A stretch of 64,000 bases of DNA from Acinetobacter sp. SFB (GCF_001647545.1 NZ_LSZH01000016.1:62001-126000), one strand, 5' to 3'; counted from the stretch's first letter, positions 1 to 9,800 are shown. The notes: generated by a model from the sequence alone, not told the origin. A program made the numbers and translations.

Positions 1-872
1 TTTTTATCCTGAGGCAAATGGCTTGAATATTGTCCTTGTGCCAATTTATGCAAAACTAGCGTAGTAGAAGCCGGATCTGAAACTTGAATATCTTCAAACA
101 CAGTATTTGCCGGCAAAGGATCTTCAACAATCACCCAGGATTGTTTCTGTCCATCCACCGTGACTGTTGTGGGAGATAAAGCTAATGAGGCCGAGTTGGT
201 TACAGTCAAAGTATAATTCAGGGTCTGTGCCTGCTGATTCATGGTCAGCAGTTGTTGGTCTACAGCTTTTTCTATTTTTACTTTTGCTTCAAAGACCTGT
301 ACAGGGTCTTGCACTGTTTTTTGTTGTTGCGGCTCTTCACGAATTTGCGCCGTTAAAGGAAGCTCTAACTTGGACTGATCGGGAGTCTGTAATGAGGTAT
401 CTGCCACGACCCAAAAATGAACGGTTTGATTAGGTTGTAATTGCAATCCATCTTTAAGCAGTGTATCAGACATATCAAAGACACCATCTTGATTGGCATC
501 TAAATAGATTTTTAAATTGGATAAATGGTTAGCAGGCGCGGTTTGAAAATCAAACCATGCATGAGTATTACTGGTATTGGTCACCTGATTTAACCAGATG
601 ACTTTTGAACCTGCTTCTACCTGTTGCAGCTGATCTGGAAATAGTTCCAGACCATAAAACTTTGCAATTTCAACATTGACTGCATTGGATTGCGTTGTTC
701 GCAGTAATTGCCCACCATTGGAATCACTGACTTCATAACTTGCATAGGCAATGTTCTGAATCATTTGTCCAGCAATCGGCATTGCAGCATGACTTTGCTG
801 TGCAAAGAACAAAGCTGAAGCAAGTGCAGAGAAAGATAATGTCTCCACTTTTTTATTCCTTGCTTTTTTCAT
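1..872 (-). CDS. Secreted DUF11-like surface protein, partial at its C-terminus
   Basis: The reading frame is open from an ATG at 872 to the left edge, so the C-terminus is outside the window. The product begins with a positively charged n-region and a hydrophobic stretch ending in SHAAM, a typical signal peptide cleaved after residue 29 or so. The mature start (AGQMIQNIAYASYEVSDS) resembles the start of its larger upstream neighbour (AGASISNVATASYTDSTG), so the two are probably paralogues. Later segments contain YTLTVTNSASLALSPTTVTV and a P(L/I)P-type turn, as in DUF11/CARDB-like Ig-fold repeats. A GGGG tract lies 7 bases upstream of the start. It is last of three minus-strand secreted proteins. 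The function is unknown; a cell-surface or extracellular structural role is inferred. Confidence 0.7.
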   Translation of the reverse strand, partial: MKKARNKKVETLSFSALASALFFAQQSHAAMPIAGQMIQNIAYASYEVSDSNGGQLLRTTQSNAVNVEIAKFYGLELFPDQLQQVEAGSKVIWLNQVTNTSNTHAWFDFQTAPANHLSNLKIYLDANQDGVFDMSDTLLKDGLQLQPNQTVHFWVVADTSLQTPDQSKLELPLTAQIREEPQQQKTVQDPVQVFEAKVKIEKAVDQQLLTMNQQAQTLNYTLTVTNSASLALSPTTVTVDGQKQSWVIVEDPLPANTVFEDIQVSDPASTTLVLHKLAQGQYSSHLPQDK

Positions 873-924
873 TGCAACGCCCCAAAACAAAAAAATATTA
901 AAATACAAACAATAAAAATGAGTT

Positions 925-946
925 CCTCCCTTTCGAAAAAGGGAGG
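925..946 (-). terminator. Hairpin between two DUF11 genes, possible terminator or attenuator
   Basis: CCTCCCTTT and AAAGGGAGG form a 9-bp stem with a short loop, just after the stop of the 945-residue protein. On the minus strand it is followed by a T-rich stretch (CTCATTTTTATTG). It could partially terminate transcription before the last gene of the trio. Confidence 0.5.
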
Positions 947-964
947 TTACGGATTTAGAAAGAG

Positions 965-3802
965 TTATGGAGTGACGCTACCATCAACTTTTACAGCAAA
1001 TTCTAAAGTTGCTGTTTTTGTTGTTGGCAACTTGTTAGCAAGCCTATAGCTGACTTGAGTTTTTTCAGTATTAAGTTTAACTGCATCAGCTGTTGCTGCT
1101 GTGCCATTCTCAATACCTTTTGCAGAACCAGTTAAATATTTGGTATAAGTTGGCACCGCATCATAAATCGTCACATTGTTTGCATCCGATTTACTTTGGT
1201 TGGTTGCTACAATGCGATAGTAAACACACTCACCCGGCTTAGCTTTAGTTTCACTTTCTCCGAATACAGCTGGAATCGTTACACAATCAGAAGATACCGC
1301 CTGTGACTTCACTAGAGTAACCAGACCCTCTTCAATCACAGTGGTCAAGTCAGTGATTGCAAATATGCTATTGGTCTTATCAAACTTCGTTGCATCATTT
1401 GGAACAACAGTTACAGTTGATGTATACGAATCACCAATCGCTGCAGTTTTTGGTGCCTCAACTTTTACAAACACAGTCACTGACTCTTTTGGACTTAAAC
1501 CATCTGCTTTGGCAGTGGTGCCTGCACCTTGAGTTGCTTTTAATAAAGCGTCAAGATTTGTACCAGTCCATAGTTCTGTAACAGGATCAATTGCACCATC
1601 ATTGTTTGTATCAACGTAAACGGTAACAATCTCCCCTTTTGCTGATGCTGCGCTAAGATTAAATTCTAGTTTTGTAGTCGCATCTAGACCTTCAGTCACG
1701 TTACCGTAGTTGGTTAAAGTGTGGGTATAAATGATACTGCCACCCACAGCAACCTGACCAGAACGATCTTGAGTCAATTTCAAGGAGCGAACTTGATCAA
1801 CCACTACCGGATATTCAATAGTATCTTTAACACCTGTAGATGGTGAATGAATCACTACTGGAATTTTAATAGGAGCAGTTGGATCTGTTGCTGGTGTACC
1901 TGCTGGTGCAGTCACAGTTAAGCAGAAGCTCGCATCAGTACCTGCTGCAATATTACCAGAGCTAGGTGCTTTCTCAGTTGTACAGGCACCATTCACTTTT
2001 TTGAAAATCTCTACTGTCCAACCATCTGGAATGGTTGGTAATGTAATGACGTAGTTATCTGGTGTACTACCGGTATTTTTGATCGTCACATCCAGTGTTT
2101 TTGGGGAACCTGGTTGAACAATCGTTAACGGAACATCTTTAGTGTCTATACCTTGACCATATTCAGCTGTTCCCTGTTTATTCACCAAATCAACTTTACT
2201 TTCTGTAAATGCAGTCAAATGTAACTTGATAGTATCTGTGTTTGTCGCATTTTTTACAGAAGTACTGGTCAATAGAGATTCTAAATAACCAGGAGTAGCA
2301 GGTATAGTCAGTTTTTGACCAGAAGCGAGAGTTACCCGCACTACAATCTCAACTGTTGCACCTGGCTCAATTGAACCTGTGTTATTACTGATCAGTGGTG
2401 TCTTGCCATCTGATTGCAGGAACTCCACAATACTGCCACTGCCAAAGACTGTTTTATCTAAACTCAAGTTGTAGCTGTCAGCGGTATTCCCCGAGTTATG
2501 GATATAAATTTTGTCACCTACACCAGCCGCTGAACCGCCAAAGACTATCGCTTCACCCTGTTTTGCTGCTGTGTTAGCGATGTCATCTGCACCTACTGGT
2601 TTAGTATCCGTATCTTTCCACGCATCAACTACAGAATCGTTAATGGAACCATTGAATAGGCCAACAACTGTTACTGTATTCGGGTTAGATGGAACAACCG
2701 TTTTATCTGTGGTTGATGTTGGTGGCGTTAAAGGCACATTTCCAGGGGTTAATGGAACAGAGCTCGGGCCATTCGTTTTACCATCGGTATCAGCATATGC
2801 TGTGTTGATGATTTTATCACCATCCACAACCTTGGTAGATGTACCGCTGACCGTATCTTTAACCTTAACTGTTAAAGTCAATTGACCGGTTTGCCCAGCA
2901 GTTAATACACCAACATTAAGCAAAAACACTTCTGTATCAGACTGTTTTCCATATTGGTATTTACCATCAGTCTGACCACCAATGGGAGTATTGTTATAAG
3001 TCACGCCATTATATGTAACAGTTTTCAACTCAACATTTTTTGGCAGAGTATCGTAAATAGTTACAGGGTCAACTGTTGCTGCTGTACCTTTGTTATAAAA
3101 CTTTAAGGTATAAATAATGTCGCCATTAACATTAGAGGTACTGACACTCGCTGATTTTTCAACCTGAATAATAGCACCCGTTTTAATATAGGCTGTATCA
3201 GTATTTATAACTGCTGGTGCAGTAGCAGCATATCCAACTGATGTTGCAGTTAAACTTAATTTATCAATCTGATCTACTGTCGCATTGCTTGGAGTCGTTG
3301 CAACAACTAGAATCCCTGTAGATTCATTGGCATCTAACTGGATTGCGCTCTGTGTAGTGTATTTACCAGACGAATACGTAATAATCGGTTCACCATCCGG
3401 TGTACCATCTGAGTTCTTATCCATATACACTTTTATTTCTGTGAAATTAAAAACAGCACCAGTTGGAGTAAGATTTTTAAGCTCAAGATTAAAAGTATCT
3501 GTACCATTACCTGTGTTGGTCAAGATATGCGAGAAGCTAATATTACTGTTTGCAGCAGTTTGTCCTTCACGGTCAGCTACAAGAGTAAAACCACCTACTT
3601 GTGCAATTAAGGTTTTAACCAAGTTAGAGGTTACGGTACGTTCTGAACCCGTTGAATCAGTATACGATGCTGTCGCTACGTTACTGATGCTCGCACCTGC
3701 AGACGGTAGTTTTGCCGCCATCGCAGAACTACCCAATAACGATATCCCACCAATTACTGCCAGTGATGCAGCAATTTTACTTAATTGAAAATTATTTTTC
3801 AT
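965..3802 (-). CDS. Large secreted DUF11-domain repeat protein (945 aa)
   Basis: I place the start at the ATG at 3802 (MKNNFQLSK...), not at the upstream in-frame TTG at 3835. From there a clean signal peptide follows, with cleavage near SSAMA-AKLPS. The body is a series of Ig-like beta-sandwich repeats of DUF11 type. Examples are YTLKFYNKGTAATVDPVTIY followed by DTLPKNV, YTHTLTNYGNVTEG, and YYRIVATNQSKSDANNVTIY followed by DAVP near the C-terminus. Asp/Asn-rich turns such as DKNSDGTPDGE and DTNNDGAIDP look like calcium-binding loops. There is no LPXTG motif or autotransporter barrel, so the protein is probably exported to the periplasm or surface by other means. It sits between two smaller secreted proteins on the same strand, with a 42-base gap upstream. 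The function is unknown; adhesion or a surface layer is possible. Confidence 0.75.
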   Translation of the reverse strand: MKNNFQLSKIAASLAVIGGISLLGSSAMAAKLPSAGASISNVATASYTDSTGSERTVTSNLVKTLIAQVGGFTLVADREGQTAANSNISFSHILTNTGNGTDTFNLELKNLTPTGAVFNFTEIKVYMDKNSDGTPDGEPIITYSSGKYTTQSAIQLDANESTGILVVATTPSNATVDQIDKLSLTATSVGYAATAPAVINTDTAYIKTGAIIQVEKSASVSTSNVNGDIIYTLKFYNKGTAATVDPVTIYDTLPKNVELKTVTYNGVTYNNTPIGGQTDGKYQYGKQSDTEVFLLNVGVLTAGQTGQLTLTVKVKDTVSGTSTKVVDGDKIINTAYADTDGKTNGPSSVPLTPGNVPLTPPTSTTDKTVVPSNPNTVTVVGLFNGSINDSVVDAWKDTDTKPVGADDIANTAAKQGEAIVFGGSAAGVGDKIYIHNSGNTADSYNLSLDKTVFGSGSIVEFLQSDGKTPLISNNTGSIEPGATVEIVVRVTLASGQKLTIPATPGYLESLLTSTSVKNATNTDTIKLHLTAFTESKVDLVNKQGTAEYGQGIDTKDVPLTIVQPGSPKTLDVTIKNTGSTPDNYVITLPTIPDGWTVEIFKKVNGACTTEKAPSSGNIAAGTDASFCLTVTAPAGTPATDPTAPIKIPVVIHSPSTGVKDTIEYPVVVDQVRSLKLTQDRSGQVAVGGSIIYTHTLTNYGNVTEGLDATTKLEFNLSAASAKGEIVTVYVDTNNDGAIDPVTELWTGTNLDALLKATQGAGTTAKADGLSPKESVTVFVKVEAPKTAAIGDSYTSTVTVVPNDATKFDKTNSIFAITDLTTVIEEGLVTLVKSQAVSSDCVTIPAVFGESETKAKPGECVYYRIVATNQSKSDANNVTIYDAVPTYTKYLTGSAKGIENGTAATADAVKLNTEKTQVSYRLANKLPTTKTATLEFAVKVDGSVTP

Positions 3803-3844
3803 AAAGAACCCAACAAAAAAGTCGATATTGACCAATTAAAAATT

Positions 3845-4354
3845 TTATTTAGATGTATTAACTTGGACTTGAGCAGAAACAATAATTTTCTGTTTTGGCT
3901 TTAACTCAGTCACATTCCATTGCAAAACGCGATATTCAGTCAGTGGGACATTTACTTTTTTGCCATTTTCCATACGGGTTAATGGGGCTTTAGCAAAACT
4001 TTTACCGTCTAAGGAAGCATAGGCATCTGTGGGTAAGCTTTGCCCTGTGTAAGTTACATCGGCAGGAAGTGGAAGATTCAGCTTTAAATTTTTCAGATTT
4101 TGACTAGATACATTTGAATATTCAACTTTGTACTCAAGCAATGCCTTGGGCTTTACTTGATCGGTTGTTTTTAATTCTTTTGTTAGTTTTTGGTTTGCCT
4201 CTAGCTGAAACACTTTCATATCCGCAACTAAAGCTGGGCTATTTGCGAAAGCAGGAGTTGTAAACCCAGCTGTTACTAGCAGTAATAAAGGTATCAAAAT
4301 CGGTTTTTTTTCAGATTTAATCATCATTGGATACAATTTTAAACATAATGTCAT
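3845..4354 (-). CDS. Small secreted protein with one DUF11-like domain
   Basis: This 169-residue product has a hydrophobic signal segment (ILIPLLLLVTAGFTTPAFA) cleaved before NSPALVAD. One Ig-like domain follows, with features of DUF11 (LLEYKVEYSNVSSQNLKNLK, then LPLPADVTY). The first ATG (4354) has a weak AAGAA upstream. In-frame ATGs at 4327 and 4324 would give a signal peptide with a more usual n-region, so the true start is uncertain. It is the first gene of the minus-strand trio, ending 42 bases before the start of the 945-residue protein, and probably shares its transcript. It may be a periplasmic partner or anchor for the larger neighbours, but this is inference from context only. Confidence 0.65.
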   Translation of the reverse strand: MTLCLKLYPMMIKSEKKPILIPLLLLVTAGFTTPAFANSPALVADMKVFQLEANQKLTKELKTTDQVKPKALLEYKVEYSNVSSQNLKNLKLNLPLPADVTYTGQSLPTDAYASLDGKSFAKAPLTRMENGKKVNVPLTEYRVLQWNVTELKPKQKIIVSAQVQVNTSK

Positions 4355-5351
4355 TGCATTCTTACATTAAAAAACAAATAAATAAATAAATAATATGACT
4401 TATTTCACACTTTTATTATTAATATCAACATTGTTGTCTTTTTATTAGAAAAATTTGCATTTATTGACATTCTTTGTCATAAAAAAAAGTAAAAAAATAA
4501 AGTTAATGGCCAAAAGATTAAAAGAATGGATAAATATGTCTAGAAATGTGATTGTCTAGTAAAAATCGCTTGAACTTCTTAAGGAAAGAGTTGGGTTTAC
4601 CCAAGATTTCCGGTAAATCATTCCCAGGACAGCCTGTTCAATTCAATAGAGCATAGTTTCAATATGAAAGTTTACTTGTGGAGTCATTAAATGTTCAGAT
4701 TTGAGCTAAATACCAAGTTATGGATAAACAGCCTTGCTCGGTAAATTTTTTTGCTTTAATCAGTCAGGATGATTCGAGATATAGCGAGGTAGATTTAGTG
4801 GGGAAATTAAATTTTGCTTTCTCGCCATTTTTTAAACATCCAGTATAAAACCACCTTAATAAATATAAGGGCTATTATGCGAAAAATAATGTAAGCCCAA
4901 GCAGAGACATATTATTTCTGCACAGTAAACCTGTGCGCTTATAAAATATCCGGTTAAAAGTCTAGTTAGTGGAGGTTTGAGCGCATTCCCCGCAAATGCA
5001 GACCATTTAAATTAAGCTGGCACAATCAGGTTTATCACTGTCTGAGCCCTGGGTAGAAATATTGGACGCTATCTCATGTTGCTACAAGTTAGGCTGCTTC
5101 AAGTCTAGGGCTTCTAAAAATGTGCAACATTTTGAAGACTTCCGGTTATTAAAAGTGGTTCATTAGACAGCTTATGAATGAGCCATTTTATCTATCTAGG
5201 AAGGATCTATAAAATCAATGCTATTCACCGTATTGAAGATAAAGACTTACAACATTAAAAAACGGATAAAGATCTGGAGAATTCGGATAGCAATGAAGGG
5301 TAAATTTCGCTTCAATGAGGGAAATACCCTAATGGACTAGAGGATAAAACA
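4355..5351. other. Intergenic region between the surface-protein trio and antA
   Basis: About 1 kb without a convincing gene. All frames are interrupted. The left end must hold the promoter of the minus-strand trio and the right end that of antA. A short AGGG-N5-CCCT dyad lies about 20-35 bases before the antA start, and GAGG serves as its ribosome binding site. The middle may be decayed coding sequence, but I recognise nothing in it. Confidence 0.4.
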
Positions 5352-6767
5352 ATGACCTCACGCAGCATTACAGAATGGCAAGACTTCGTTAAGAACTGTA
5401 TTGATTTTCGCCCGCACGATGGCGTATATCGTATTGCTCGAGAAATGTTCACTGAAGCTGAGCTGTTCGATTTAGAGATGGAGCAAATTTTCGAAAAAGT
5501 TTGGATTTACGCCTGTCATGAAAGTGAAGTTCAGAATAATAACGATTTTGTGACGGTTCAAATTGGCCGACAACCCCTGATTATCAGTCGTGATAGTCAG
5601 GGTGAGCTTCATGCCATGGTCAATGCATGTGAGCACCGTGGTGCAACCTTGACACGTGTCAGCAAAGGAAACCAGTCTACTTTCACCTGTCCATTCCACG
5701 CTTGGACCTATAAGTCAGATGGTCGCTTGATTAAAGTCAAAGCGCCAGGTGAATATTGCGAACACTTCGATAAAACCACGCGTGGCCTTAAACAAGGTCG
5801 TATTGCCAGTTATCGCGGTTTCGTATTTGTTAGTTTAGACAGCCAGGCTACCGATTCTTTAGAAGATTTCTTAGGTGACGCCAAAGTCTTCCTTGATTTA
5901 ATGGTTGACCAGTCACCTACAGGTGAACTTGAAGTATTACAAGGTAAGTCCGCCTATACTTTTGCAGGCAACTGGAAACTCCAAAATGAAAATGGTTTAG
6001 ATGGTTATCATGTCAGTACAGTGCACTATAACTATGTATCGACTGTTCAACATCGTCAGCAAGTGAATATCGAAAAAGGGGCTGAGTTAGATACGCTGGA
6101 TTACAGCAAATTAGGCGCCGGTGATGCTGAGACGGATGACGGCTGGTTCAGCTTTAAAAATGGTCATAGCGTACTGTTTAGTGATATGCCCAATCCAGCG
6201 GTGCGTCCAGGTTATAGCACCGTCATGCCATACCTTTTAGAAAAATACGGAGAAAAACATGCGAAATGGGCCATGCATCGTTTAAGAAACCTGAATTTGT
6301 ATCCTAGCCTGTTCTTTATGGATCAAATCAGTTCGCAATTACGCATTATCCGTCCTGTAGCTTGGAATAAAACAGAAGTTATTAGCCAGTGTATTGGCGT
6401 TAAAGGTGAGTCTGCCGAAGCACGCCGTAACCGTATTCGCCAGTTTGAAGACTTCTTTAACGTGTCTGGTTTAGGCACCCCTGATGACTTGGTAGAATTT
6501 CGTGAACAACAAAAAGGCTTTCAAGCGCGTCTTGAACGCTGGAGTGATATTTCTCGAGGTCACCATACCTGGGAATATGGCACCACCGAAAATGCTCAGG
6601 ATTTAAACATTAAGCCGGTCATTACGGGGCGTGAATTTACCCATGAAGGCTTATATGTAAACCAACACGGTCAATGGCAGCGTTTAATGCTCAACGGCTT
6701 AAATAAAAAATCCTTAAAAATGCAAGATGTGACTTTTGAGCAACCCATTGCCAAGGAAGAGGTGTAA
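5352..6767 (+). CDS. antA: Anthranilate 1,2-dioxygenase, large (alpha) subunit
   Basis: Terminal oxygenase subunit that dihydroxylates and deaminates/decarboxylates anthranilate to catechol. It acts in the cytoplasm with AntB and receives electrons from AntC. The Rieske [2Fe-2S] motif is visible as C93-x-H95 and C113-x2-H116. The mononuclear iron site is GLDGYHVSTVH, giving D217, H220 and H225, with D324 as likely third ligand. Length (471) and sequence closely match AntA of Acinetobacter baylyi as I remember it. BenA is the nearest alternative but is about ten residues shorter and less similar at the ends. A GAGG sits about 8 bases before the ATG. antB starts 2 bases after the stop, so antABC form one operon. 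Confidence 0.95.
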   Translation: MTSRSITEWQDFVKNCIDFRPHDGVYRIAREMFTEAELFDLEMEQIFEKVWIYACHESEVQNNNDFVTVQIGRQPLIISRDSQGELHAMVNACEHRGATLTRVSKGNQSTFTCPFHAWTYKSDGRLIKVKAPGEYCEHFDKTTRGLKQGRIASYRGFVFVSLDSQATDSLEDFLGDAKVFLDLMVDQSPTGELEVLQGKSAYTFAGNWKLQNENGLDGYHVSTVHYNYVSTVQHRQQVNIEKGAELDTLDYSKLGAGDAETDDGWFSFKNGHSVLFSDMPNPAVRPGYSTVMPYLLEKYGEKHAKWAMHRLRNLNLYPSLFFMDQISSQLRIIRPVAWNKTEVISQCIGVKGESAEARRNRIRQFEDFFNVSGLGTPDDLVEFREQQKGFQARLERWSDISRGHHTWEYGTTENAQDLNIKPVITGREFTHEGLYVNQHGQWQRLMLNGLNKKSLKMQDVTFEQPIAKEEV

Positions 6768-6769
6768 TC

Positions 6770-7261
6770 ATGACTGCTGAACTTAATTTCGCTGTTTCTC
6801 AGTTTCTCATTAAAAAAGCTGAACTCTGTGACACCTATGATTGGGATGCCTATCTTGAACTGTATGATGAAGATAGTGAATACCATATTCCGCAGTGGAT
6901 CGATGACCATAACTATGTTGAGGATCCAAATCAGGGCTTGTCTTATATTTATTATGAAGACCGTACAGGATTGGAAGACCGAATTTTTCGTATCCGTACC
7001 GGTAAGGCAGCTTCTGCCACCCCCTTACCACGCACTTTGCACATGATTAAAAATGTGCGTGTAAAAGAGCTCGACGATGGTTTAATTGAAGCAAAAGTAG
7101 CATGGCACACCTTGTATAACCGTCAAGGGTTGGAAAGCAGTTTTTATGGTCATGCCACTTATACCTTACGCAAAGAGGAAGAGAGCTTCCGCATCCGTCG
7201 TCAACATACAGTATTACTGAATGACAAAATTGACTCGGTCTTAGACTTTTACCATGTTTAA
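6770..7261 (+). CDS. antB: Anthranilate 1,2-dioxygenase, small (beta) subunit
   Basis: This 163-residue protein is the structural beta subunit of the ring-hydroxylating dioxygenase. It belongs to the SnoaL/NTF2-like fold family, carries no metal and stabilises the hexamer with AntA. Family features include YDWDAYLELYDEDSEYHIP near the N-terminus, RTLHMIKNVRV in the middle and FRIRRQHTVLLNDKI with FYHV at the C-terminus. The length equals that of the known AntB (BenB is slightly longer). AGAGGTG precedes the start. The gene is tightly placed 2 bases after antA and 11 bases before antC, so all three are translated from one message. Confidence 0.93.
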   Translation: MTAELNFAVSQFLIKKAELCDTYDWDAYLELYDEDSEYHIPQWIDDHNYVEDPNQGLSYIYYEDRTGLEDRIFRIRTGKAASATPLPRTLHMIKNVRVKELDDGLIEAKVAWHTLYNRQGLESSFYGHATYTLRKEEESFRIRRQHTVLLNDKIDSVLDFYHV

Positions 7262-7272
7262 GGATCAATCGT

Positions 7273-8304
7273 ATGACTCATTCAGTAGCGCTCAATTTTG
7301 CTGATGGTAAAACCTTTTTCATTGCTGTACATAATGACGAATTGCTGCTCAATGCAGCCATTCGTCAAGGGATTACCCTGCCTTTGGATTGTCGTGAAGG
7401 GGTATGTGGAACCTGCCAAGGCCAATGCGAAAGCGGCTCTTATGAGCAGGAATATGTCGATGAAGAGGCACTCAGTGAACGTGATTTGGCAGAGCGAAAA
7501 ATATTGGCTTGCCAAACCCGGGTGAAATCCAATGCTGCCTTTTATTTCGATCATAATTCAGATATTTGTAATGCCGGCGAGTCTTTAAAAATTGCTACCA
7601 CCGTGACTGCGGTAGAACTGGTTTCTGAAACCACTGCCATTTTGCATGTTGATGCCAGCAGTTATAAGCAGCCCTTACACTTTTTACCTGGTCAATATGC
7701 ACGCCTGCAAATTCCAAATTCTGAGGACTGGCGCTCGTATTCTTTTGCCAACCGGCCCAATGCAAGCAACCAGCTGCAATTCTTAATTCGCCTACTGCCA
7801 AACGGTGTAATGAGTAATTACTTACGTGAATGCTGTGAAGTCGGACAGACCATTTACATGGAAGCCCCTTTAGGCAGTTTCTACTTGCGCGAAGTCGAGC
7901 GTCCCTTGGTGTTTATTGCCGGTGGTACGGGATTATCTGCCTTTTTAGGCATGCTGGATAATATCGCTGAACAACCCAACGCCCCAGCAGTGCATCTGTA
8001 TTATGGCGTAAGCCAAGAAGCCGATTTGTGTGAGCAACAACGTTTACATGCCTATAGCGAACGGATGCCTAATTTTAATTATCAACCGATTATTAGCCAG
8101 GCTTCAGACAACTGGACAGGTAAAACAGGTTTCATTCAGGATCATTTAAATAAAGATCAACTGGCAGAACAAGCTTTCGATATGTATTTGTGTGGCCCAC
8201 CGCCAATGATTGAAGCAGTGAAAAGCTGGTTAGGTGATCAGGCCTTGCAAAATTATCGTATTTACAGTGAAAAATTCTTGCAAAGCAATACCAGCCGCAT
8301 TTAA
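7273..8304 (+). CDS. antC: Anthranilate 1,2-dioxygenase, electron transfer component (reductase)
   Basis: NADH:acceptor reductase that passes electrons from NADH through FAD and a plant-type [2Fe-2S] cluster to AntA. Domain order is ferredoxin first. C40, C45, C48 and C80 are the cluster ligands in DCREGVCGTC...ILACQ. A ferredoxin-reductase FAD domain follows (R154-S-Y-S157), then the NAD domain (AGGTG at 216-220 and CGPPPMIEAV near the end). The total length of 343 residues matches AntC. The ribosome binding site AAGGAT lies 8 bases before the ATG. A 7-bp hairpin after the stop may separate the ant operon from catA. Confidence 0.94.
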   Translation: MTHSVALNFADGKTFFIAVHNDELLLNAAIRQGITLPLDCREGVCGTCQGQCESGSYEQEYVDEEALSERDLAERKILACQTRVKSNAAFYFDHNSDICNAGESLKIATTVTAVELVSETTAILHVDASSYKQPLHFLPGQYARLQIPNSEDWRSYSFANRPNASNQLQFLIRLLPNGVMSNYLRECCEVGQTIYMEAPLGSFYLREVERPLVFIAGGTGLSAFLGMLDNIAEQPNAPAVHLYYGVSQEADLCEQQRLHAYSERMPNFNYQPIISQASDNWTGKTGFIQDHLNKDQLAEQAFDMYLCGPPPMIEAVKSWLGDQALQNYRIYSEKFLQSNTSRI

Positions 8305-8307
8305 CAA

Positions 8308-8330
8308 CAAGCCTGGGCATTCAAGGCTTG
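8308..8330 (+). terminator. Weak hairpin between antC and catA
   Basis: CAAGCCT pairs with AGGCTTG (7 bp, 9-base loop), followed by AATTTTG. The poor T-run suggests attenuation or processing more than full termination, so catA may still be read from the ant promoter. Confidence 0.4.
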
Positions 8331-8410
8331 AATTTTGTAGTACTGAAACTCTTCATCATGATATGCGCAGTTTTAAATCACTCTAAAACAATATACTTAA
8401 GGAACGTAGT

Positions 8411-9331
8411 ATGAACCGCCAACAAATTAGCGCCCTCGTCAAACAAATGAATATAGATACAGCAACCGGACCTGTAGATCCACGGGTACAGGAAATTGTT
8501 GTACGTTTAGTGACTGACTTATTTCAGGCCATTGATGAACTCGATATCCAGCCTTCTGAAGTTTGGAAAGGACTCGAGTATTTTACTGATGCAGGTCAAG
8601 CCAATGAACTGGGTTTATTAGCGGCAGGTTTGGGGCTGGAACATTTTCTGGATCTGCGTGCCGATGAAACTGACCTTAAATCAGGCATTAGCGGAGGAAC
8701 GCCACGTACCATTGAAGGTCCTCTGTATGTAGCGGGTGCACCGGAGTCTGTGGGTTTTGCCCGTATGGATGATGGTTCTGAATCTGACCAAATTGATACC
8801 CTCGTTATTGAAGGTACAGTAACCGATACACAAGGCAACCTGATTGAAAATGCCAAGGTGGAAATATGGCATGCAAACAGCTTAGGAAACTATTCTTTCT
8901 TTGATAAAGCTCAATCCGAATTCAATTTACGCCGTACAATTTTTGCCGATAAAAATGGGAAATATACCGCATTAACCACCATGCCGGTCGGTTATGGTTG
9001 TCCTCCAGAAGGTACCACTCAAGCCTTGCTGAACAAGTTAGGTCGTCATGGTAATCGTCCATCGCATGTCCATTACTTTGCCTCTGCCCCTGATTTCCGC
9101 AAGCTCACCACCCAATTTAATATTGAAGGTGATCAATATTTATGGGATGACTTTGCTTTCGCAACACGTGATGGTTTAGTCGCAACTGCAGTGGACGTTA
9201 CCGATCCACGCGAAATTGAACGCTATGGCTTAGATAAAGCGTTTAAACACATTACCTTTAATATTGTCCTGGTCAAAGACAGTGTTGCAGCACCTTCAGC
9301 AGAAGTTGAACGTCGTCGCTTATGTGCATAA
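8411..9331 (+). CDS. catA: Catechol 1,2-dioxygenase (intradiol)
   Basis: This non-haem Fe(III) enzyme opens catechol between the two hydroxyls to cis,cis-muconate, the step after AntABC. The four iron ligands of the intradiol family can be placed at Y161 (GNYSFF), Y195 (PVGYGCPPEG), H219 and H221 (RPSHVHYF). The N-terminal ~100 residues are the helical dimerisation domain typical of catechol 1,2-dioxygenases, and the length of 306 is normal. AAGGAA lies about 7 bases before the ATG. The gene is 106 bases after antC on the same strand. The later steps (catB, catC and beyond) are not in this window, so muconate must be processed by genes elsewhere. Confidence 0.94.
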   Translation: MNRQQISALVKQMNIDTATGPVDPRVQEIVVRLVTDLFQAIDELDIQPSEVWKGLEYFTDAGQANELGLLAAGLGLEHFLDLRADETDLKSGISGGTPRTIEGPLYVAGAPESVGFARMDDGSESDQIDTLVIEGTVTDTQGNLIENAKVEIWHANSLGNYSFFDKAQSEFNLRRTIFADKNGKYTALTTMPVGYGCPPEGTTQALLNKLGRHGNRPSHVHYFASAPDFRKLTTQFNIEGDQYLWDDFAFATRDGLVATAVDVTDPREIERYGLDKAFKHITFNIVLVKDSVAAPSAEVERRRLCA

Positions 9332-9800
9332 TCTTCTTTTGCTAAAACTATCCTTGAACTACTGATTTATCTTGGTTCAAGGATATTTGCGCTCAAAAAA
9401 CTCCATTTTAATTACCCCCTTATCATTATTTCTCTAAAAAATAGTTAAAAATCAGTGATTTTAATACTCATTTATTCTTCTAATATTTTTAAATCCAGGC
9501 TATGTCCCAGCATATTTTGATTAAAGCAGAGTGATTTATTAATGAAAGCTAATCGTCTTCTCAGTTAACCATTGACTCAAAAATCCCTAAAAAATCTTAA
9601 AAAATCATTCAAATTTAAATCCTGATTTCACTCGCTTAGATCTTATGGCTATTAATCCAATTTGGAAAAAATGGATGAATTTCAGGAATTTCTGGATAGT
9701 TTAAAAGCACTAAAAAGAGTTCAATCAAAACTATGGAATAGTTCTTAAAGTTAATACATTAAAAACAGAAAATAAGTAATTTCTCAAAGGAAGGCACGAG
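9332..9800. other. AT-rich intergenic region after catA
   Basis: Contains the catA hairpin at 9349-9385 and otherwise AT-rich sequence broken in all frames. The last 25 bases carry GGAAGG, the ribosome binding site of the broken porin gene. I see nothing else. Confidence 0.4.
9349..9385 (+). terminator. Hairpin downstream of catA
   Basis: A perfect 11-bp stem (TATCCTTGAAC with GTTCAAGGATA) around a 15-base loop, starting 17 bases after the catA stop. The downstream sequence is only modestly T-rich (TTTGC), so it is a plausible but not textbook terminator. Confidence 0.5.

Noticed and set aside
2511..2885. Plus-strand frames of 60-167 codons opposite the 945-residue DUF11 gene
   Set aside because: Antisense shadows of a Thr/Val-rich coding sequence with no start signals.
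5352..8304. Benzoate dioxygenase (benABC) as the identity of the ring-hydroxylating operon
   Set aside because: Subunit lengths (471, 163, 343) and remembered sequence fit AntABC better, and benD is absent downstream.
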